In this document: one piece after another, positions 15,952-24,631 of the stretch | Layout of the letters: the number at the start of each line of letters is the position of its first letter | Numbering within the stretch: position 1 is the first letter of the stretch | Origin: Candidatus Villigracilis propinquus | Lineage (GTDB): Bacteria > Chloroflexota > Anaerolineae > Anaerolineales > Villigracilaceae | Direction of reading: 5' to 3' | Assembly (NCBI GenBank): GCA_016714565.1 | Contig: JADKDM010000014.1 | Span: 62,001-126,000 of the forward strand | Length of the DNA: 64,000 nt | The notes under the pieces: model-generated | Told to the model about the DNA's origin: nothing | The model's database searches: none | Seen by the model: the letters and a program-made list of their open reading frames with translations, nothing else | Program-made: the position numbers and the translations under genes

Positions 15952-16833
15952 TTAATTTCGTACAATCGCATCCGTCATTTTTGCAACACGCGCCATTTCC
16001 TTTACATCATGCACACGGATAATATCCGCGCCGCGCGTAATGCCCACCGAAACTGTCGCCGCCGTCCCCTCCACGCGTTGATCAGGCGGCAGGTCCAGCG
16101 TGAAGCCGATAAATGATTTTCTGGATGGTCCCAACAGGATGGGAAATCCCAAAGAACGGATTTCGCCGAGGCGGTTGATCAGCTCAAGGTTATGTTCCCG
16201 CGTCTTTCCAAAGCCGATGCCTGGATCCAAAACTATGTGCGACTCATTCACCCCGGCATTCTTCGCCAGAGCCACGCTCTCTAGTAATTCCTTCTTCACA
16301 TCTTCGATCAGGTTTTGATACTCGGAACCGATGTAGGCATTGCCAAGTTTTTCACGCACATCCACGCTGGCAGGATTGCTGCGGTTGTGCATCAAAATGA
16401 CAGGCGCTTTATATTTCGCCGCAACCTGCGCCAGTTCCGGGTCGGCCCGCAGACCCCACACATCGTTGATAATGTGCGCGCCTGCCCGGATCGCTTCTTC
16501 TGCGACCTGGGCTTTGTAGGTATCAATTGAAATTAACGCATCTGGAAAAGTTTTATGCAGGGCATGGACAACTGGGATCACGCGTTCCAGTTCTTCATTT
16601 GCAGAAACTGCTGCAGAGCCGGGGCGAGTCGATTCGCCGCCCACATCCAACAGGTCCGCACCTGAGGCGAGGAATTCATCTGCCTTCGATAATGCAGCTT
16701 GTACCGTTTCCCCTTTTGAGATGATCCCATCCCCCGAAAAAGAATCGGGAGTCACATTCAGGATGCCCATCACGTAGGTGCGGGAACCCCAATCAAATGT
16801 GAACTTCCCGATCTGAAGAGAAGATGATTTCAT
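15952..16833 (-). CDS. folP: Dihydropteroate synthase
   Basis: Condenses 4-aminobenzoate with hydroxymethyl-dihydropterin pyrophosphate in folate synthesis; target of sulfonamides. The 293-residue TIM barrel shows the GILNVTPDSFS motif (23-33), LLDVGGESTRPGS, the IISIDTYKAQVAEEA-like region with HIINDVWGL, LDPGIGFGKT and a C-terminal RVHDVKE. All pterin-contact motifs are present, so activity is expected. No other folate genes are adjacent. A palindromic repeat lies immediately upstream. Confidence 0.95.
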   Translation of the reverse strand: MKSSSLQIGKFTFDWGSRTYVMGILNVTPDSFSGDGIISKGETVQAALSKADEFLASGADLLDVGGESTRPGSAAVSANEELERVIPVVHALHKTFPDALISIDTYKAQVAEEAIRAGAHIINDVWGLRADPELAQVAAKYKAPVILMHNRSNPASVDVREKLGNAYIGSEYQNLIEDVKKELLESVALAKNAGVNESHIVLDPGIGFGKTREHNLELINRLGEIRSLGFPILLGPSRKSFIGFTLDLPPDQRVEGTAATVSVGITRGADIIRVHDVKEMARVAKMTDAIVRN

Positions 16834-16844
16834 GAAATGCTTAT

Positions 16845-16989
16845 GTCATTGAGAGGGCGTTCACTGCCCGGCACTTGCGCCGCACGCCACATCGTCCTCG
16901 TAGTGAAACGAGAGGGAGTGCGGTGGGCAATCTCGAACGCTGTTGGAGATTGCTTCGTCGCAAAGAACAAGAACGCTCCTCGCAACGAC
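16845..16989. repeat. Interspersed palindromic repeat, GTCATTGCGAGG family, copy 3 (long, diverged)
   Basis: Starts GTCATTGAGAGG and ends CCTCGCAACGAC, with internal GCAATCTC and GAGATTGCTTCG blocks. At about 145 bp it is the longest copy; extra sequence lies between the left end and the internal GCAATCTC block. It fills the gap between folP and the STAS-like gene. Confidence 0.8.
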
Positions 16990-16994
16990 ATCAT

Positions 16995-17417
16995 CTACGG
17001 AATTTGGTCCAACGGACGCGCCAGCCAGGCTTCGGCTTCGTTGATGTCTGTAAATATCTTCAATGCAGAGGCAAGACCTGTTTCTGCAAGCGCCGCCACA
17101 TTACGGATCGCGTCTGCAACCGATTGATCCGCCAGCACCACCGCAACGCGGATGTTACGCGCGGAGGGGTCGCTGTTCGCGTCCACCGCCCTGCGGATGG
17201 CCTTTTCTGGAATATCCTTCACCGCGCGCAGATCGTACAGGTTGCGCGTGCGGCGGTCGGAGCCCATCAAATGCTCAAGCGCAAACTCGTGCCAGTGAGA
17301 CATGGTTGCGTCGGAAAGATCAGTGAATGTTAAAGTCATACCGCCATCACCGCGGCGAACGACGGAATAGCCAACGCCGGGTATGGATGTCCAATTGAGA
17401 GGTTTTGAGTCGGTCAT
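16995..17417 (-). CDS. STAS/SpoIIAA-like small protein
   Basis: A 140-residue soluble protein. The start is placed at the ATG at 17417, preceded by AGGAGA, rather than an upstream in-frame codon. The pattern (GYSVVRRGDGGMTLTFTDL, then NLYDLRAVKDIP and VAVVLADQSVADAIRNVAAL) resembles the alternating strands and helices of STAS/SpoIIAA-like domains used in signalling, but no phosphorylatable Ser is obvious. The family assignment is tentative. It is followed by a palindromic repeat and then folP. Confidence 0.6.
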   Translation of the reverse strand: MTDSKPLNWTSIPGVGYSVVRRGDGGMTLTFTDLSDATMSHWHEFALEHLMGSDRRTRNLYDLRAVKDIPEKAIRRAVDANSDPSARNIRVAVVLADQSVADAIRNVAALAETGLASALKIFTDINEAEAWLARPLDQIP

Positions 17418-17490
17418 GAGTCTTCTCCTGTTTGATGGTGTGATTATAACGCAGGGTAAAACCGAATTCTCACTTTTTAGAATCACATGC

Positions 17491-17496
17491 TATAAT
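17491..17496 (+). promoter_or_regulatory. -10 box of tRNA-Val
   Basis: A perfect TATAAT ends 11 nt before the mature 5' end of the tRNA. Confidence 0.65.
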
Positions 17497-17507
17497 GCGG
17501 TTCTCCC

Positions 17508-17581
17508 GGGCGCTTAGCTCAGTTGGTTAGAGCACCTCGTTTACACCGAGGGGGTCGGGGGTTCGAGTCCCTCAGCGCCCA
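17508..17581 (+). tRNA. tRNA-Val (anticodon UAC)
   Basis: Standard cloverleaf: acceptor GGGCGCT/AGCGCCC, D-stem GCTC/GAGC, anticodon stem CCTCG/CGAGG with loop TTTACAC, T-arm with TTCGAGT loop, discriminator A. CCA is not encoded. No structural defects were seen. Confidence 0.95.
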
Positions 17582-17617
17582 CAAGATAAATATCAAGTAG
17601 ACAGGTACACACGTACA

Positions 17618-17660
17618 CACGGAAGTGCAGAGCCTCACAACTTTGCACTTCCGTGTTTTT
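17618..17660 (+). terminator. Terminator after tRNA-Val
   Basis: A 12-bp perfect stem (17618-17629 with 17644-17655), a 14-nt loop and five Ts. Degenerate TAC/GTTTAC word runs flank it on both sides (17590-17617 and 17684-17715). Confidence 0.75.
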
Positions 17661-17717
17661 GTCTTAAGATATTCCCCATCGACATGTTTACGTATCTACC
17701 TGTTTACCTGCCTCTGC

Positions 17718-17723
17718 TATAAT
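17718..17723 (+). promoter_or_regulatory. -10 box 7 nt before the epimerase start (leaderless type)
   Basis: TATAAT followed by seven nucleotides and the ATG at 17731. No ribosome binding site fits in between. Confidence 0.6.
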
Positions 17724-17730
17724 CCCAAAC

Positions 17731-18684
17731 ATGATTCTCATCACCGGCGCCACCGGTTTTATTGGGCGCACTCTCGTCCGACAGCTTTCCACCAATGGAT
17801 TCCCGCTGCGTGCGTTGATCCGCCCTTCGCCGCGCACGCCGCGCCTGCCCAAAGGCGTCCCGGTGGAAGTGGCAGTGGTATCCCTTGCAGATAAACGTGG
17901 TCTGCGCGCCGCCCTGCGGGACGTGGACACCATCTTCCACCTTGCCAGTGCGGAGAATCAGGGCAGCCGCGGCAGCCTGCTGACCACCGACATTCAAGGG
18001 ACGGAAAACCTCGTAGAAGCAGCAACAGATGCCGGCGTGGATCGAATCGTCTATCTCAGTCACATTGGCGCAGCCCGCGCCTCAGGATATCCCGCATTCA
18101 AGGCAAAAGGCATCGCCGAGGAATTCATCCGCAACGGCAAGGTTCCATACACCATTCTGCGTTCTTCGCTTGTGTATGGTCCTGAAGACCACTTCACCAA
18201 CAACCTTTCGCGGCTCATCCGCTCTTCGATTGGCGTATTTCCCATTCCTGCAGGCGGACGGACCGTGGTGCAGCCTGTGTGGGTGGAAGACTTGATCACC
18301 TGCATGTTATGGTCACTCGAAAGGGATGACACACTCAACCAGGTGTACGAACTTGGCGGCAGTGAATTCTTCACCCTGCAGCAGATCATCGAAACCATCA
18401 TGGAAACGACCCACCACAACCGGTATCTCGTTCCATTGTCACCGATCACCCTGCGCGCCTTCACCGTCTTCCTCGAAGGCGTACTACCGAACTTCCCCAT
18501 CTCCTCTTTCTGGCTCGATTACTTCGCAGTCAATCGCACCTGCGCCATCGACTCCATGCCGCGCTATTTTGGCTTGATGCCCGCCCGCTTCACCTACCGC
18601 CTCGATTACCTCATCCGCAAACCCTGGTATACGCGCGCGTGGAACAGGGTTACAGAAACCATTACATCCATCCGCACAAGATAA
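17731..18684 (+). CDS. NAD(P)-binding epimerase/NmrA-like oxidoreductase
   Basis: A 317-residue extended SDR/NmrA-like protein. The nucleotide motif GATGFIG (6-12) starts the Rossmann fold; IFHLASAENQG and the YxxxK-like region are atypical (SHIGAARASGYPAFKAKG supplies a Tyr and Lys spaced differently), resembling the complex-I-associated NDUFA9-like atypical SDRs. The C-terminal third includes hydrophobic stretches. Substrate unknown. It is likely expressed from a leaderless promoter and is followed within 2 nt by a GNAT gene. Confidence 0.75.
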   Translation: MILITGATGFIGRTLVRQLSTNGFPLRALIRPSPRTPRLPKGVPVEVAVVSLADKRGLRAALRDVDTIFHLASAENQGSRGSLLTTDIQGTENLVEAATDAGVDRIVYLSHIGAARASGYPAFKAKGIAEEFIRNGKVPYTILRSSLVYGPEDHFTNNLSRLIRSSIGVFPIPAGGRTVVQPVWVEDLITCMLWSLERDDTLNQVYELGGSEFFTLQQIIETIMETTHHNRYLVPLSPITLRAFTVFLEGVLPNFPISSFWLDYFAVNRTCAIDSMPRYFGLMPARFTYRLDYLIRKPWYTRAWNRVTETITSIRTR

Positions 18685-18685
18685 C

Positions 18686-19564
18686 ATGACAAACTTAACC
18701 ATTCACCTCATTGAAACCCCCGAAGAAATGACGTTGATCGAAGACCTTCAGCGCACCATCTGGCCCGACTCCGAAACCGACATCGTCCCATCGCATATGC
18801 TTATCACAGCTGTTCACAATGGCGGGCTTGTGCTCGGCGCCTTCGCCGATGAAAAACTCATCGGCTTTTTATTCGGCTTCCCCGGCCTCGAAGGCACACC
18901 CGACGGCCCGCGCCCGAAACATTGCTCGCACATGATGGGCATTCTTCCCGACCATCGCGACAGCGGTGCAGGCTTTGCGCTCAAACGCGCGCAATGGCAA
19001 ATGGTGCGTCACCAGGGGCTCGACCATGTCACCTGGACCTACGACCCGCTGCTCAGCCGCAACGCCCATCTCAACATCGCCAAGCTCGGCGCGGTCTGCA
19101 CCACATATCGCCGCGCCGAATACGGCGAAATGCGCGATGGCGTCAACGCCGGCCTGCCCTCCGACCGTTTTCAGGTGGATTGGTGGATCAACACCCGCCG
19201 CGTGGAGACTCGACTCGGCAAACATCCCCGCCCCACCCTAAAACTGGATCATGTCAACCGCGCCGGTCTACGTCCCTTGTACGCGCTTCATCCTTCGACC
19301 GATAACCTGCCCTGCCCACCCGAGCATGTTCCACCCTTTGAAGATCGTCTGCTGCTCGCAGAGATTCCCGTCAATTTTCAGGCGCTCAAATCCAAAGACT
19401 TTGCCCTCGCACGAGACTGGCGCTTCTTTACCCGTGAACTTTTTGAAACCGCCTTCAAAGCCGACTACATCGTCACCGATTTTATTTTCGACACCAACCA
19501 GGGCAACCCGCGCGGAATGTACATCCTCACCCACGGCGAAAGCACACTGGAAGATTTTGAGTAA
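18686..19564 (+). CDS. Predicted GNAT superfamily acetyltransferase (COG3375-like)
   Basis: A 292-residue protein with an N-terminal acetyltransferase-like domain: the LVLGAFADEKLIGFLFGFPG strands, HSHMMGILPDHRDSGAGFALK acetyl-CoA loop, then HVTWTYDPLLSRNAHLNIAKLGAVCTTY. The WTYDPL and NxxHNLxKLG-like motifs are typical of the COG3375 group, whose substrates are not known. The C-terminal half has a second alpha/beta region of unknown role. It is 2 nt downstream of the epimerase gene on the same strand. Confidence 0.75.
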   Translation: MTNLTIHLIETPEEMTLIEDLQRTIWPDSETDIVPSHMLITAVHNGGLVLGAFADEKLIGFLFGFPGLEGTPDGPRPKHCSHMMGILPDHRDSGAGFALKRAQWQMVRHQGLDHVTWTYDPLLSRNAHLNIAKLGAVCTTYRRAEYGEMRDGVNAGLPSDRFQVDWWINTRRVETRLGKHPRPTLKLDHVNRAGLRPLYALHPSTDNLPCPPEHVPPFEDRLLLAEIPVNFQALKSKDFALARDWRFFTRELFETAFKADYIVTDFIFDTNQGNPRGMYILTHGESTLEDFE

Positions 19565-19783
19565 ATAAATAATCCCGTTGGGATGTCAGGATTATAGAAA
19601 ATAAATTATCGAGACCAAACCCCGAAGTGGCATTGATTTCTAATAATATGTCATCCCTTCGGGGTTTATTTCAAACGCCATTATTCTCTATAATCATTTC
19701 ACTCCTTCGGAGTTACTTAACGCATGAAGCGCCCGAATGGGCGCCTCAGCGGTTGGATGGGAGAAAAAACCTATTAAGGGCAA
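19565..19783. other. Intergenic region with degenerate inverted repeats
   Basis: No gene is seen. It contains AAACCCCGAAG and CTTCGGGGTTT facing each other about 35 nt apart, a further TCACTCCTTCGGAG half-repeat and an AT-rich AATAATATG spacer. The structure can act as a terminator for the convergent genes and looks like a decayed interspersed repeat. Confidence 0.45.
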
Positions 19784-20533
19784 CTACCTCCGTGTGGATT
19801 GATTTTGTTCGTGATTCATCGCATTCATACCAACCGGGTGGTAGGTTGGATCGGGACGATTCACGTTATAACCAGATACAGGAGCCGGGCGCGGCTTGGG
19901 CGCAGGGCGTGGATAATTTACAGAAGTCTGACTTGCTGCGCTGGCTTGAGCCGGTCGGTACGCTTGCGGCTGAGACGAAGCATAAGTCTGCTGGGTGCGC
20001 TGGTCCGAATACCGGTTATGCACATCCGCAAGCGTGAAGAGACGTTCGCCCGCCACCGAGAAGGTGCCAATGATCAGCACACGGATCAACCAGACCATGG
20101 CCGCCACAAAGATCGGCACAACTTTTACCATTGTAGCCTGCCCCACAAGCGACCCACCAAGGGCATTATGATTGCTGATGGCAACGGCCACACCCCACCA
20201 AGTGAGCATGGCATTGAAAGCCGCAGCCAGCAGCCACGCCCCAAACAGATACCAGACTTCGGCTGGTTCATCGCGTCCCTGCTCAGGGGTGAAAATGCGG
20301 GCAATGCCGGCAAAGTCAATGCCGCAGAAGGCAAAGGCAAGGATGGCAGACCACTGGATACCCGCGAATTTCAGGTCACCGAGCACATCATGCAGGGCAA
20401 AGGAAGTGGTACCAAAATTAAAAACCTCAAAAGCCAAAAGGGCGCAGATCAGAATACTGCCAAAAATCGCACCTCGTTTAAGAGAAACACTTTTGAGAAA
20501 TGGGATCAATTGAATGTTGAAGGAACGGTTCAT
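19784..20533 (-). CDS. Four-helix membrane protein with Gln/Pro-rich cytosolic tail
   Basis: A 249-residue protein of unrecognised family. The ATG at 20533 is chosen because AGGAG lies just upstream. Helices are at about 22-42, 55-75, 90-115 and 130-158, followed by a roughly 90-residue tail rich in Gln, Pro, Ser, Ala and Tyr that is probably disordered. The layout (membrane domain plus low-complexity tail) is seen in small structural or signalling proteins, but no function can be given. A perfect 16-bp palindrome, TAGAACACTTGTTCTA, lies 53 nt upstream. Confidence 0.7.
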   Translation of the reverse strand: MNRSFNIQLIPFLKSVSLKRGAIFGSILICALLAFEVFNFGTTSFALHDVLGDLKFAGIQWSAILAFAFCGIDFAGIARIFTPEQGRDEPAEVWYLFGAWLLAAAFNAMLTWWGVAVAISNHNALGGSLVGQATMVKVVPIFVAAMVWLIRVLIIGTFSVAGERLFTLADVHNRYSDQRTQQTYASSQPQAYRPAQASAASQTSVNYPRPAPKPRPAPVSGYNVNRPDPTYHPVGMNAMNHEQNQSTRR

Positions 20534-20585
20534 GGGAAATCTCCTTTTTTGGAACCAATGGAGGAAAGAACGACAAGGCCAAATA

Positions 20586-20601
20586 TAGAACACTTGTTCT
20601 A
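20586..20601. promoter_or_regulatory. Operator-like palindrome TAGAACA-N2-TGTTCTA, copy 1
   Basis: Perfect dyad whose core GAAC-N4-GTTC equals the Gram-positive LexA (SOS) box core. It lies 53 nt upstream of the membrane protein start on the - strand and 125 nt upstream of the divergent squalene/phytoene synthase. A second copy is at 47681-47696. Binding by LexA or a TetR-type repressor is unproven. Confidence 0.5.
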
Positions 20602-20725
20602 ATTTGTCAAGTTGGGATTCGTTACAGATTCCTTGTTACTCTTTTCCCCTCCCCATTGGTACCAATTCGCGTACGAAATCACATATGCAGGGTTATAAAT
20701 AATTAATCGAGGAGAATCTAACTTT

Positions 20726-21691
20726 ATGAACCTGCGTGAACTATTAAGAATTACCAGCCGTACCTTTGCACTTGGCATTGAACGCCTGCCGCGAACCTTG
20801 TGTGATGCCACAACCATCGCTTATTTACTCCTGCGGGTTTCGGATTATCTCGAAGACAATGAAGAGATGAACGCGGATGAAAAAGTTAGCCTGTTAAATA
20901 TGTGGGTAAACATCCTCAGAGAGCAGGAACAGATCGAAAACCTGACCAGCCAATTGAAGAATGCAAACACTGCCAACCCGGATGCCATCGTGGCGCAGCA
21001 TTCAACAGAGATCCTGAAGCACCTGCACACCCTGCCCTATCAAGTGCAGGAGATCATCACCCACCATGTCATCAACAGCACACTGGGAATGGCGCGTTGG
21101 ACAAGAAAAGGCCCCGACGTGAACGATGAAAATGACCTCGATGATTACATGTTTGAAGTTGCAGGCCGGGTCGGGTATCTGATGACACAGCTATTCGCCT
21201 GGTATTCCTTCGCCATCCGCATCAAATTAAAAAACATCATGCCCCTCGCGCGTGAATTCGGGCTGGCACTCCAAACTGTGAACGTCATCCGCGGCATCCG
21301 CGATGACTATGACCGCGGCTGGGTTTACATCCCCAAAAAATTCCTAGCAGAGATGGGGCTCACCGCCGACCAGCTTTTTGACCCACAATATCGCCAGCAG
21401 GCGCTGCAAGTGTTGGACAGGATGACAGAAAAAGCGGAACGCCATCTGCGCCATGCATTGACCTATGTCAAAGCCCTGCCTTGGTGGCAGCACGGAATTC
21501 GGCTTGGCTGCATCTTCCCGCTCATGTTCGCCATCCGCACTCTGGCAGTCAGCCGCAACAATGCGGAAGTATTCGGAAGTGAAACCAAGATCACCCGTGA
21601 AGAGGTCAAAAAGATCGTGATCGATTCAACCCTGTGGGGATGGTCCAATCTTTGGCTGGATAATTATTATGAAAAACTGGGAATAGTTTGA
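20726..21691 (+). CDS. Squalene/phytoene synthase family protein
   Basis: Head-to-head prenyl synthase that joins two farnesyl or geranylgeranyl diphosphates. The 321 residues carry both Asp-rich magnesium sites: DYLED (40-44) and the DDYD cluster (Asp193, Asp194, Asp196) within NVIRGIRDDYDRGWVYIP. The VIRG-DDYDRGWVYIPKKF form is closer to squalene synthases than to phytoene synthases. No hopanoid cyclase or carotenoid gene adjoins it, so the end product cannot be fixed. GAGGAG lies about 10 nt before the ATG. It is a monocistronic gene. Confidence 0.85.
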   Translation: MNLRELLRITSRTFALGIERLPRTLCDATTIAYLLLRVSDYLEDNEEMNADEKVSLLNMWVNILREQEQIENLTSQLKNANTANPDAIVAQHSTEILKHLHTLPYQVQEIITHHVINSTLGMARWTRKGPDVNDENDLDDYMFEVAGRVGYLMTQLFAWYSFAIRIKLKNIMPLAREFGLALQTVNVIRGIRDDYDRGWVYIPKKFLAEMGLTADQLFDPQYRQQALQVLDRMTEKAERHLRHALTYVKALPWWQHGIRLGCIFPLMFAIRTLAVSRNNAEVFGSETKITREEVKKIVIDSTLWGWSNLWLDNYYEKLGIV

Positions 21692-21700
21692 AATTGACGA

Positions 21701-21919
21701 TTATGGAGTGGCAGTGGAGACGCTATTTGGATCCGGTGTCACCGGCGCAACAGTGGGAGGGGCAACCACCAGCGTGATCCCAAGCAATCGCTCATCCGCG
21801 CCGCAGGCTGCGAGAAAAATAGAAAGACAAATAAGAATAATTAATGGTTTTTTAAATTCACTTTTATATCTCCATCCATTTTGTGGGGCGTTAAGAGACT
21901 CTTCGATCGTGGGGGGCAC
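21701..21919 (-). CDS. Small Pro/Thr-rich lipoprotein (uncertain start)
   Basis: A short frame of up to 72 codons with a hydrophobic signal segment and lipobox LAACG, then about 30 residues ending in PPTVAPVTPDPNSVSTATP. The signal and lipobox make export and lipidation likely, but the mature part is only a Pro/Thr-rich stub. No good start codon or ribosome site stands close to the signal peptide, so this may be a decayed or truncated lipoprotein gene. It is convergent with the squalene/phytoene synthase. Confidence 0.4.
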   Translation of the reverse strand: MPPTIEESLNAPQNGWRYKSEFKKPLIILICLSIFLAACGADERLLGITLVVAPPTVAPVTPDPNSVSTATP

Positions 21920-22052
21920 GCTCCCTCACAGCGACAATACCGGACTTTGGAAAAGCCATGTTCATTTCCAGAGACAGCATTGACATAATTCAGCCGCCGA
22001 ATTATGATTATAGATAATAAAGTCTATTGGAATAATAGGAGTTACAGATAAA

Positions 22053-22511
22053 GTGAGACTTTCCAAGCGCGGCGAGTATGGACTTCGGGCAATGATGGTA
22101 TTAGCGGAACCCGCCGAAAAGAGCGACACCCCACAAATGATGCAGATCAAGGAGATCTCTCTTCGCGAGCAGATCTCTTCCAAGTTCCTTGAGCATATCC
22201 TTCTGACGCTCAAGAATGCGGGACTGCTTCACAGCAAGATGGGCGTCGGCGGCGGGTATTACCTGGCCAGGTCTGCCAAAGAGATCACCCTCGGACAAAT
22301 CTTCCGCGTGCTGGACGGTCCTGTAGCTCCCATCAAGTGTGTCAGCCAGATGGCGTATGAACCATGCGGCTGCCCTGATGAAGAAACCTGCGGCCTGCGC
22401 CTTGCAATGAGCGATGTGCGAAATGCCATTGCCGATATTCTGGATAACACATCCCTTGCTGATGTGACCAAACGCCAGAGCGCGGTTCGTAAAAAGCTCG
22501 GCATCAAGTAA
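22053..22511 (+). CDS. Rrf2-family transcriptional regulator with cysteine cluster
   Basis: A 152-residue winged-helix regulator beginning at a GTG with AGGAG upstream. The N-terminal MRLSKRGEYGLRAMMVLA and GGGYYLARSAKEITL blocks are typical of Rrf2/IscR. Four cysteines (96, 105, 107 and 113) fall in the region where IscR and NsrR bind an Fe-S cluster, so redox, iron or NO sensing is plausible. It lies 117 bp upstream of pstSCAB, from which it is separated by a hairpin. Autoregulation or control of the pst genes is inferred only from position. Confidence 0.88.
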   Translation: MRLSKRGEYGLRAMMVLAEPAEKSDTPQMMQIKEISLREQISSKFLEHILLTLKNAGLLHSKMGVGGGYYLARSAKEITLGQIFRVLDGPVAPIKCVSQMAYEPCGCPDEETCGLRLAMSDVRNAIADILDNTSLADVTKRQSAVRKKLGIK

Positions 22512-22520
22512 GAAGGGTGA

Positions 22521-22551
22521 GACCTGACAGGTTTTAGAAACCTGTCAGGTC
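22521..22551. repeat. AGGTC-type hairpin repeat, copy 1 (GACCTGACAGGTTT)
   Basis: A perfect 14-bp stem (22521-22534 with 22538-22551) and 3-nt loop just after the Rrf2 gene. A short T-run (22558-22562) follows closely, so it may also terminate transcription. Confidence 0.7.
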
Positions 22552-22597
22552 GATAAAGTTTTTATTTGCGCCAAAAGCACACTAATGCTATAGACAT

Positions 22598-22603
22598 TAT
22601 AAT
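22598..22603 (+). promoter_or_regulatory. Candidate -10 box of the pst operon
   Basis: TATAAT 25 nt before the pstS ATG, in the context CTATAGACATTATAATAC. A similar TATAGATAATA stretch precedes the Rrf2 gene, so both could be read by the same regulator. No clear -35 or Pho box is visible. Confidence 0.45.
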
Positions 22604-22628
22604 ACATACAAACATATAGGAGAAAATT

Positions 22629-23639
22629 ATGAGAAAACAAAGTTTAACATGGCTCTCTGTAGTTCTGGTTTTGGCTGTCACTCTTTCAGCGTGTGGAACT
22701 GCCACGCTTGAGGCAACAGCCGTCCCCCAGTCTGATGCGGGTACTTCATCCGAGACAACCCAGGATGAGCAACTCAGTGGAACGATTTCCGTCTCGGGTG
22801 CATTTGCCCTGTATCCCATGATGACGGTGTGGGCCGAGGAATTTACCAAGCTGCATCCTGATGTGCAATTCGATGTGCAGGGTGGCGGCGCGGGCAAAGG
22901 AATGACCGACACCATCGCGGGCGCGGTGGACATTGGCATGATCTCCCGCAGTATCAAGGATGAAGAGACCGCGCAGGGTATCTTCTGGGTCTCCGTTACC
23001 AAGGATGCGGTCTTCCCGATCATCAACGCCGAGAATCCCGTTGCCGCGCAAATTCTCGAAAAGGGCATCTCACAGGAAATCTTCGGCAAGATCTATATCA
23101 CCGGCGAGATCACAACCTGGGGCGAAGTGATCGGTGACCCAACCATCACAGATGAGATCCATGTCTTCACCCGTTCCGATGCGTCCGGCGCTGCGGATCA
23201 GTGGGCACGCTATACTGGCGGAGAAGCTCAGGAAGACCTCAAGGGTGTTGGCGTGAATGGTGAGCCTGCCATCTTGGGCGAGGTGATCAAGGATCCGTTT
23301 GCAATTGGCTACGGTAACTTGAACAGTATCTTTGATTTGTCCAGTGGTACACTTGTTCCTGGCGTTATCATTCCGCCTATTGATATTGACAACAACGGCA
23401 AGGCTGATGCAATCGAAATTTACACCGTCAAGGAGGATGCGTTCGGCGCAGTTGCAAACGGCACATATCCTTCCCCTCCAGCCCGCTTTGAAAACCTCGC
23501 TACGTTGGGCAAGCCTGAGGGCCTTACTCTCGCCTTCATCGAATGGATATTAACCGACGGCCAGCAATATCTTGAAGCAGCTGGTTTCGTGCCCCTCACT
23601 CCTGAGCAACAAGCTGAGTCGCTTGAAAAACTCAAATGA
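22629..23639 (+). CDS. pstS: Phosphate ABC transporter, substrate-binding lipoprotein PstS
   Basis: Binds inorganic phosphate outside the membrane and delivers it to PstCA. The 336 residues start with a signal peptide ending in the lipobox LSACG. The mature protein has the SGAFALYPMMTVWAEEF opening and the QGGGAGKGMTDTIAGAVDIGMISR and TRSDASGAADQW phosphate-contact blocks of the family. AGGAG precedes the ATG. It overlaps pstC by ATGA, so pstS-pstC-pstA are translationally coupled. Confidence 0.93.
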   Translation: MRKQSLTWLSVVLVLAVTLSACGTATLEATAVPQSDAGTSSETTQDEQLSGTISVSGAFALYPMMTVWAEEFTKLHPDVQFDVQGGGAGKGMTDTIAGAVDIGMISRSIKDEETAQGIFWVSVTKDAVFPIINAENPVAAQILEKGISQEIFGKIYITGEITTWGEVIGDPTITDEIHVFTRSDASGAADQWARYTGGEAQEDLKGVGVNGEPAILGEVIKDPFAIGYGNLNSIFDLSSGTLVPGVIIPPIDIDNNGKADAIEIYTVKEDAFGAVANGTYPSPPARFENLATLGKPEGLTLAFIEWILTDGQQYLEAAGFVPLTPEQQAESLEKLK

Positions 23640-24631
23640 GCCAGATAAACCCCACATTTTCAAATCAACCAAACAATCAACAAACAGAAGGCCGGGCTCC
23701 CCGGCCTTCTGTCACGCTTCGTACACGGCAGGACAATGCGGCGCGGCGCGCATTTTTCATTTTCACGTTGCTGCCGGTTCTGCTGATCCTGTTCGTCACA
23801 GGCGCGCTCTTTGTCCGCTCCTGGCCGATCATCAGTGAATATGGCCTGTCTGACCTGCTCTTTGGCGAAGTCTGGAAACCCAACAACGGGCAATTCGGTT
23901 TTTGGCCTTTCATCCTTGGCACATTTTGGGTCACGACCGTCGGCGTAGTTCTCTCCGTCCCAGCATGTTTGCTGGCATCGATCTACCTCGCGGAATATGC
24001 CCACGCCCGCACGCGTTCATTCGCCAAACCCATCCTAGATTTGCTGGCCGCCATTCCGCCTGTTGTTTACGGCGTATGGGGATTGTTGGCCATCGTCCCA
24101 TTTGTGGATGACGTGCTCGCGCCTCTTTCTGACCAATGGCTTGGTTCCATTTCGATCTTCAGTGTCAACCAACCGACAGGGTTTAACATCCTCTCCGCAG
24201 GCATCGTGCTGGCGGTGATGATCGCCCCCCTGGTCATTTCGGTGATGTATGAAATTCTCTCCACTGTCCCAAATGACCTGCGCCATGCGTCTCTTGCAGT
24301 CGGCGCAACCCAATGGCAGACGATCCGCAACATTGTTTTGCCGCAAGTTGGTCCGGGCATTCTCGCCGCCGTTGTGCTCGGGGCATCACGCGCGCTCGGT
24401 GAGACCATCGCAGTGTTGATGGTCGTCGGCAATATCCCGCAAATCCCAACTTCGATCTTTGATTCAGCCTATCCGCTCCCGGCATTGATCGCCAACAACT
24501 ACGGCGAGATGATGTCCATCCCGTTGTACGATGCCGCCCTGCTAAGCGCCGCCCTTGTTTTATTGGTGGTCATCCTGATCTTTAACATCCTTTCTCTGAT
24601 CGTACTTCGACGAATGTTGAGGAAAAAATGA
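23636..24631 (+). CDS. pstC: Phosphate ABC transporter permease PstC
   Basis: A 331-residue inner-membrane permease with six predicted helices after a cytosolic N-terminal segment of about 35 residues. The region DLRHASLAVGATQWQTIRNIVLPQVGPGILA is the EAA loop that contacts PstB. The FGEVWKP segment after the first helix is also typical. The gene begins within the pstS stop codon and ends within the pstA start (ATGA overlaps on both sides). Confidence 0.93.
   Translation: MSQINPTFSNQPNNQQTEGRAPRPSVTLRTRQDNAARRAFFIFTLLPVLLILFVTGALFVRSWPIISEYGLSDLLFGEVWKPNNGQFGFWPFILGTFWVTTVGVVLSVPACLLASIYLAEYAHARTRSFAKPILDLLAAIPPVVYGVWGLLAIVPFVDDVLAPLSDQWLGSISIFSVNQPTGFNILSAGIVLAVMIAPLVISVMYEILSTVPNDLRHASLAVGATQWQTIRNIVLPQVGPGILAAVVLGASRALGETIAVLMVVGNIPQIPTSIFDSAYPLPALIANNYGEMMSIPLYDAALLSAALVLLVVILIFNILSLIVLRRMLRKK

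Noticed and set aside
19799..20602. + strand frame opposite the four-helix membrane protein
   Set aside because: The - strand frame has the ribosome site, membrane pattern and clean start; the + frame is Lys/Arg/His-rich and featureless.
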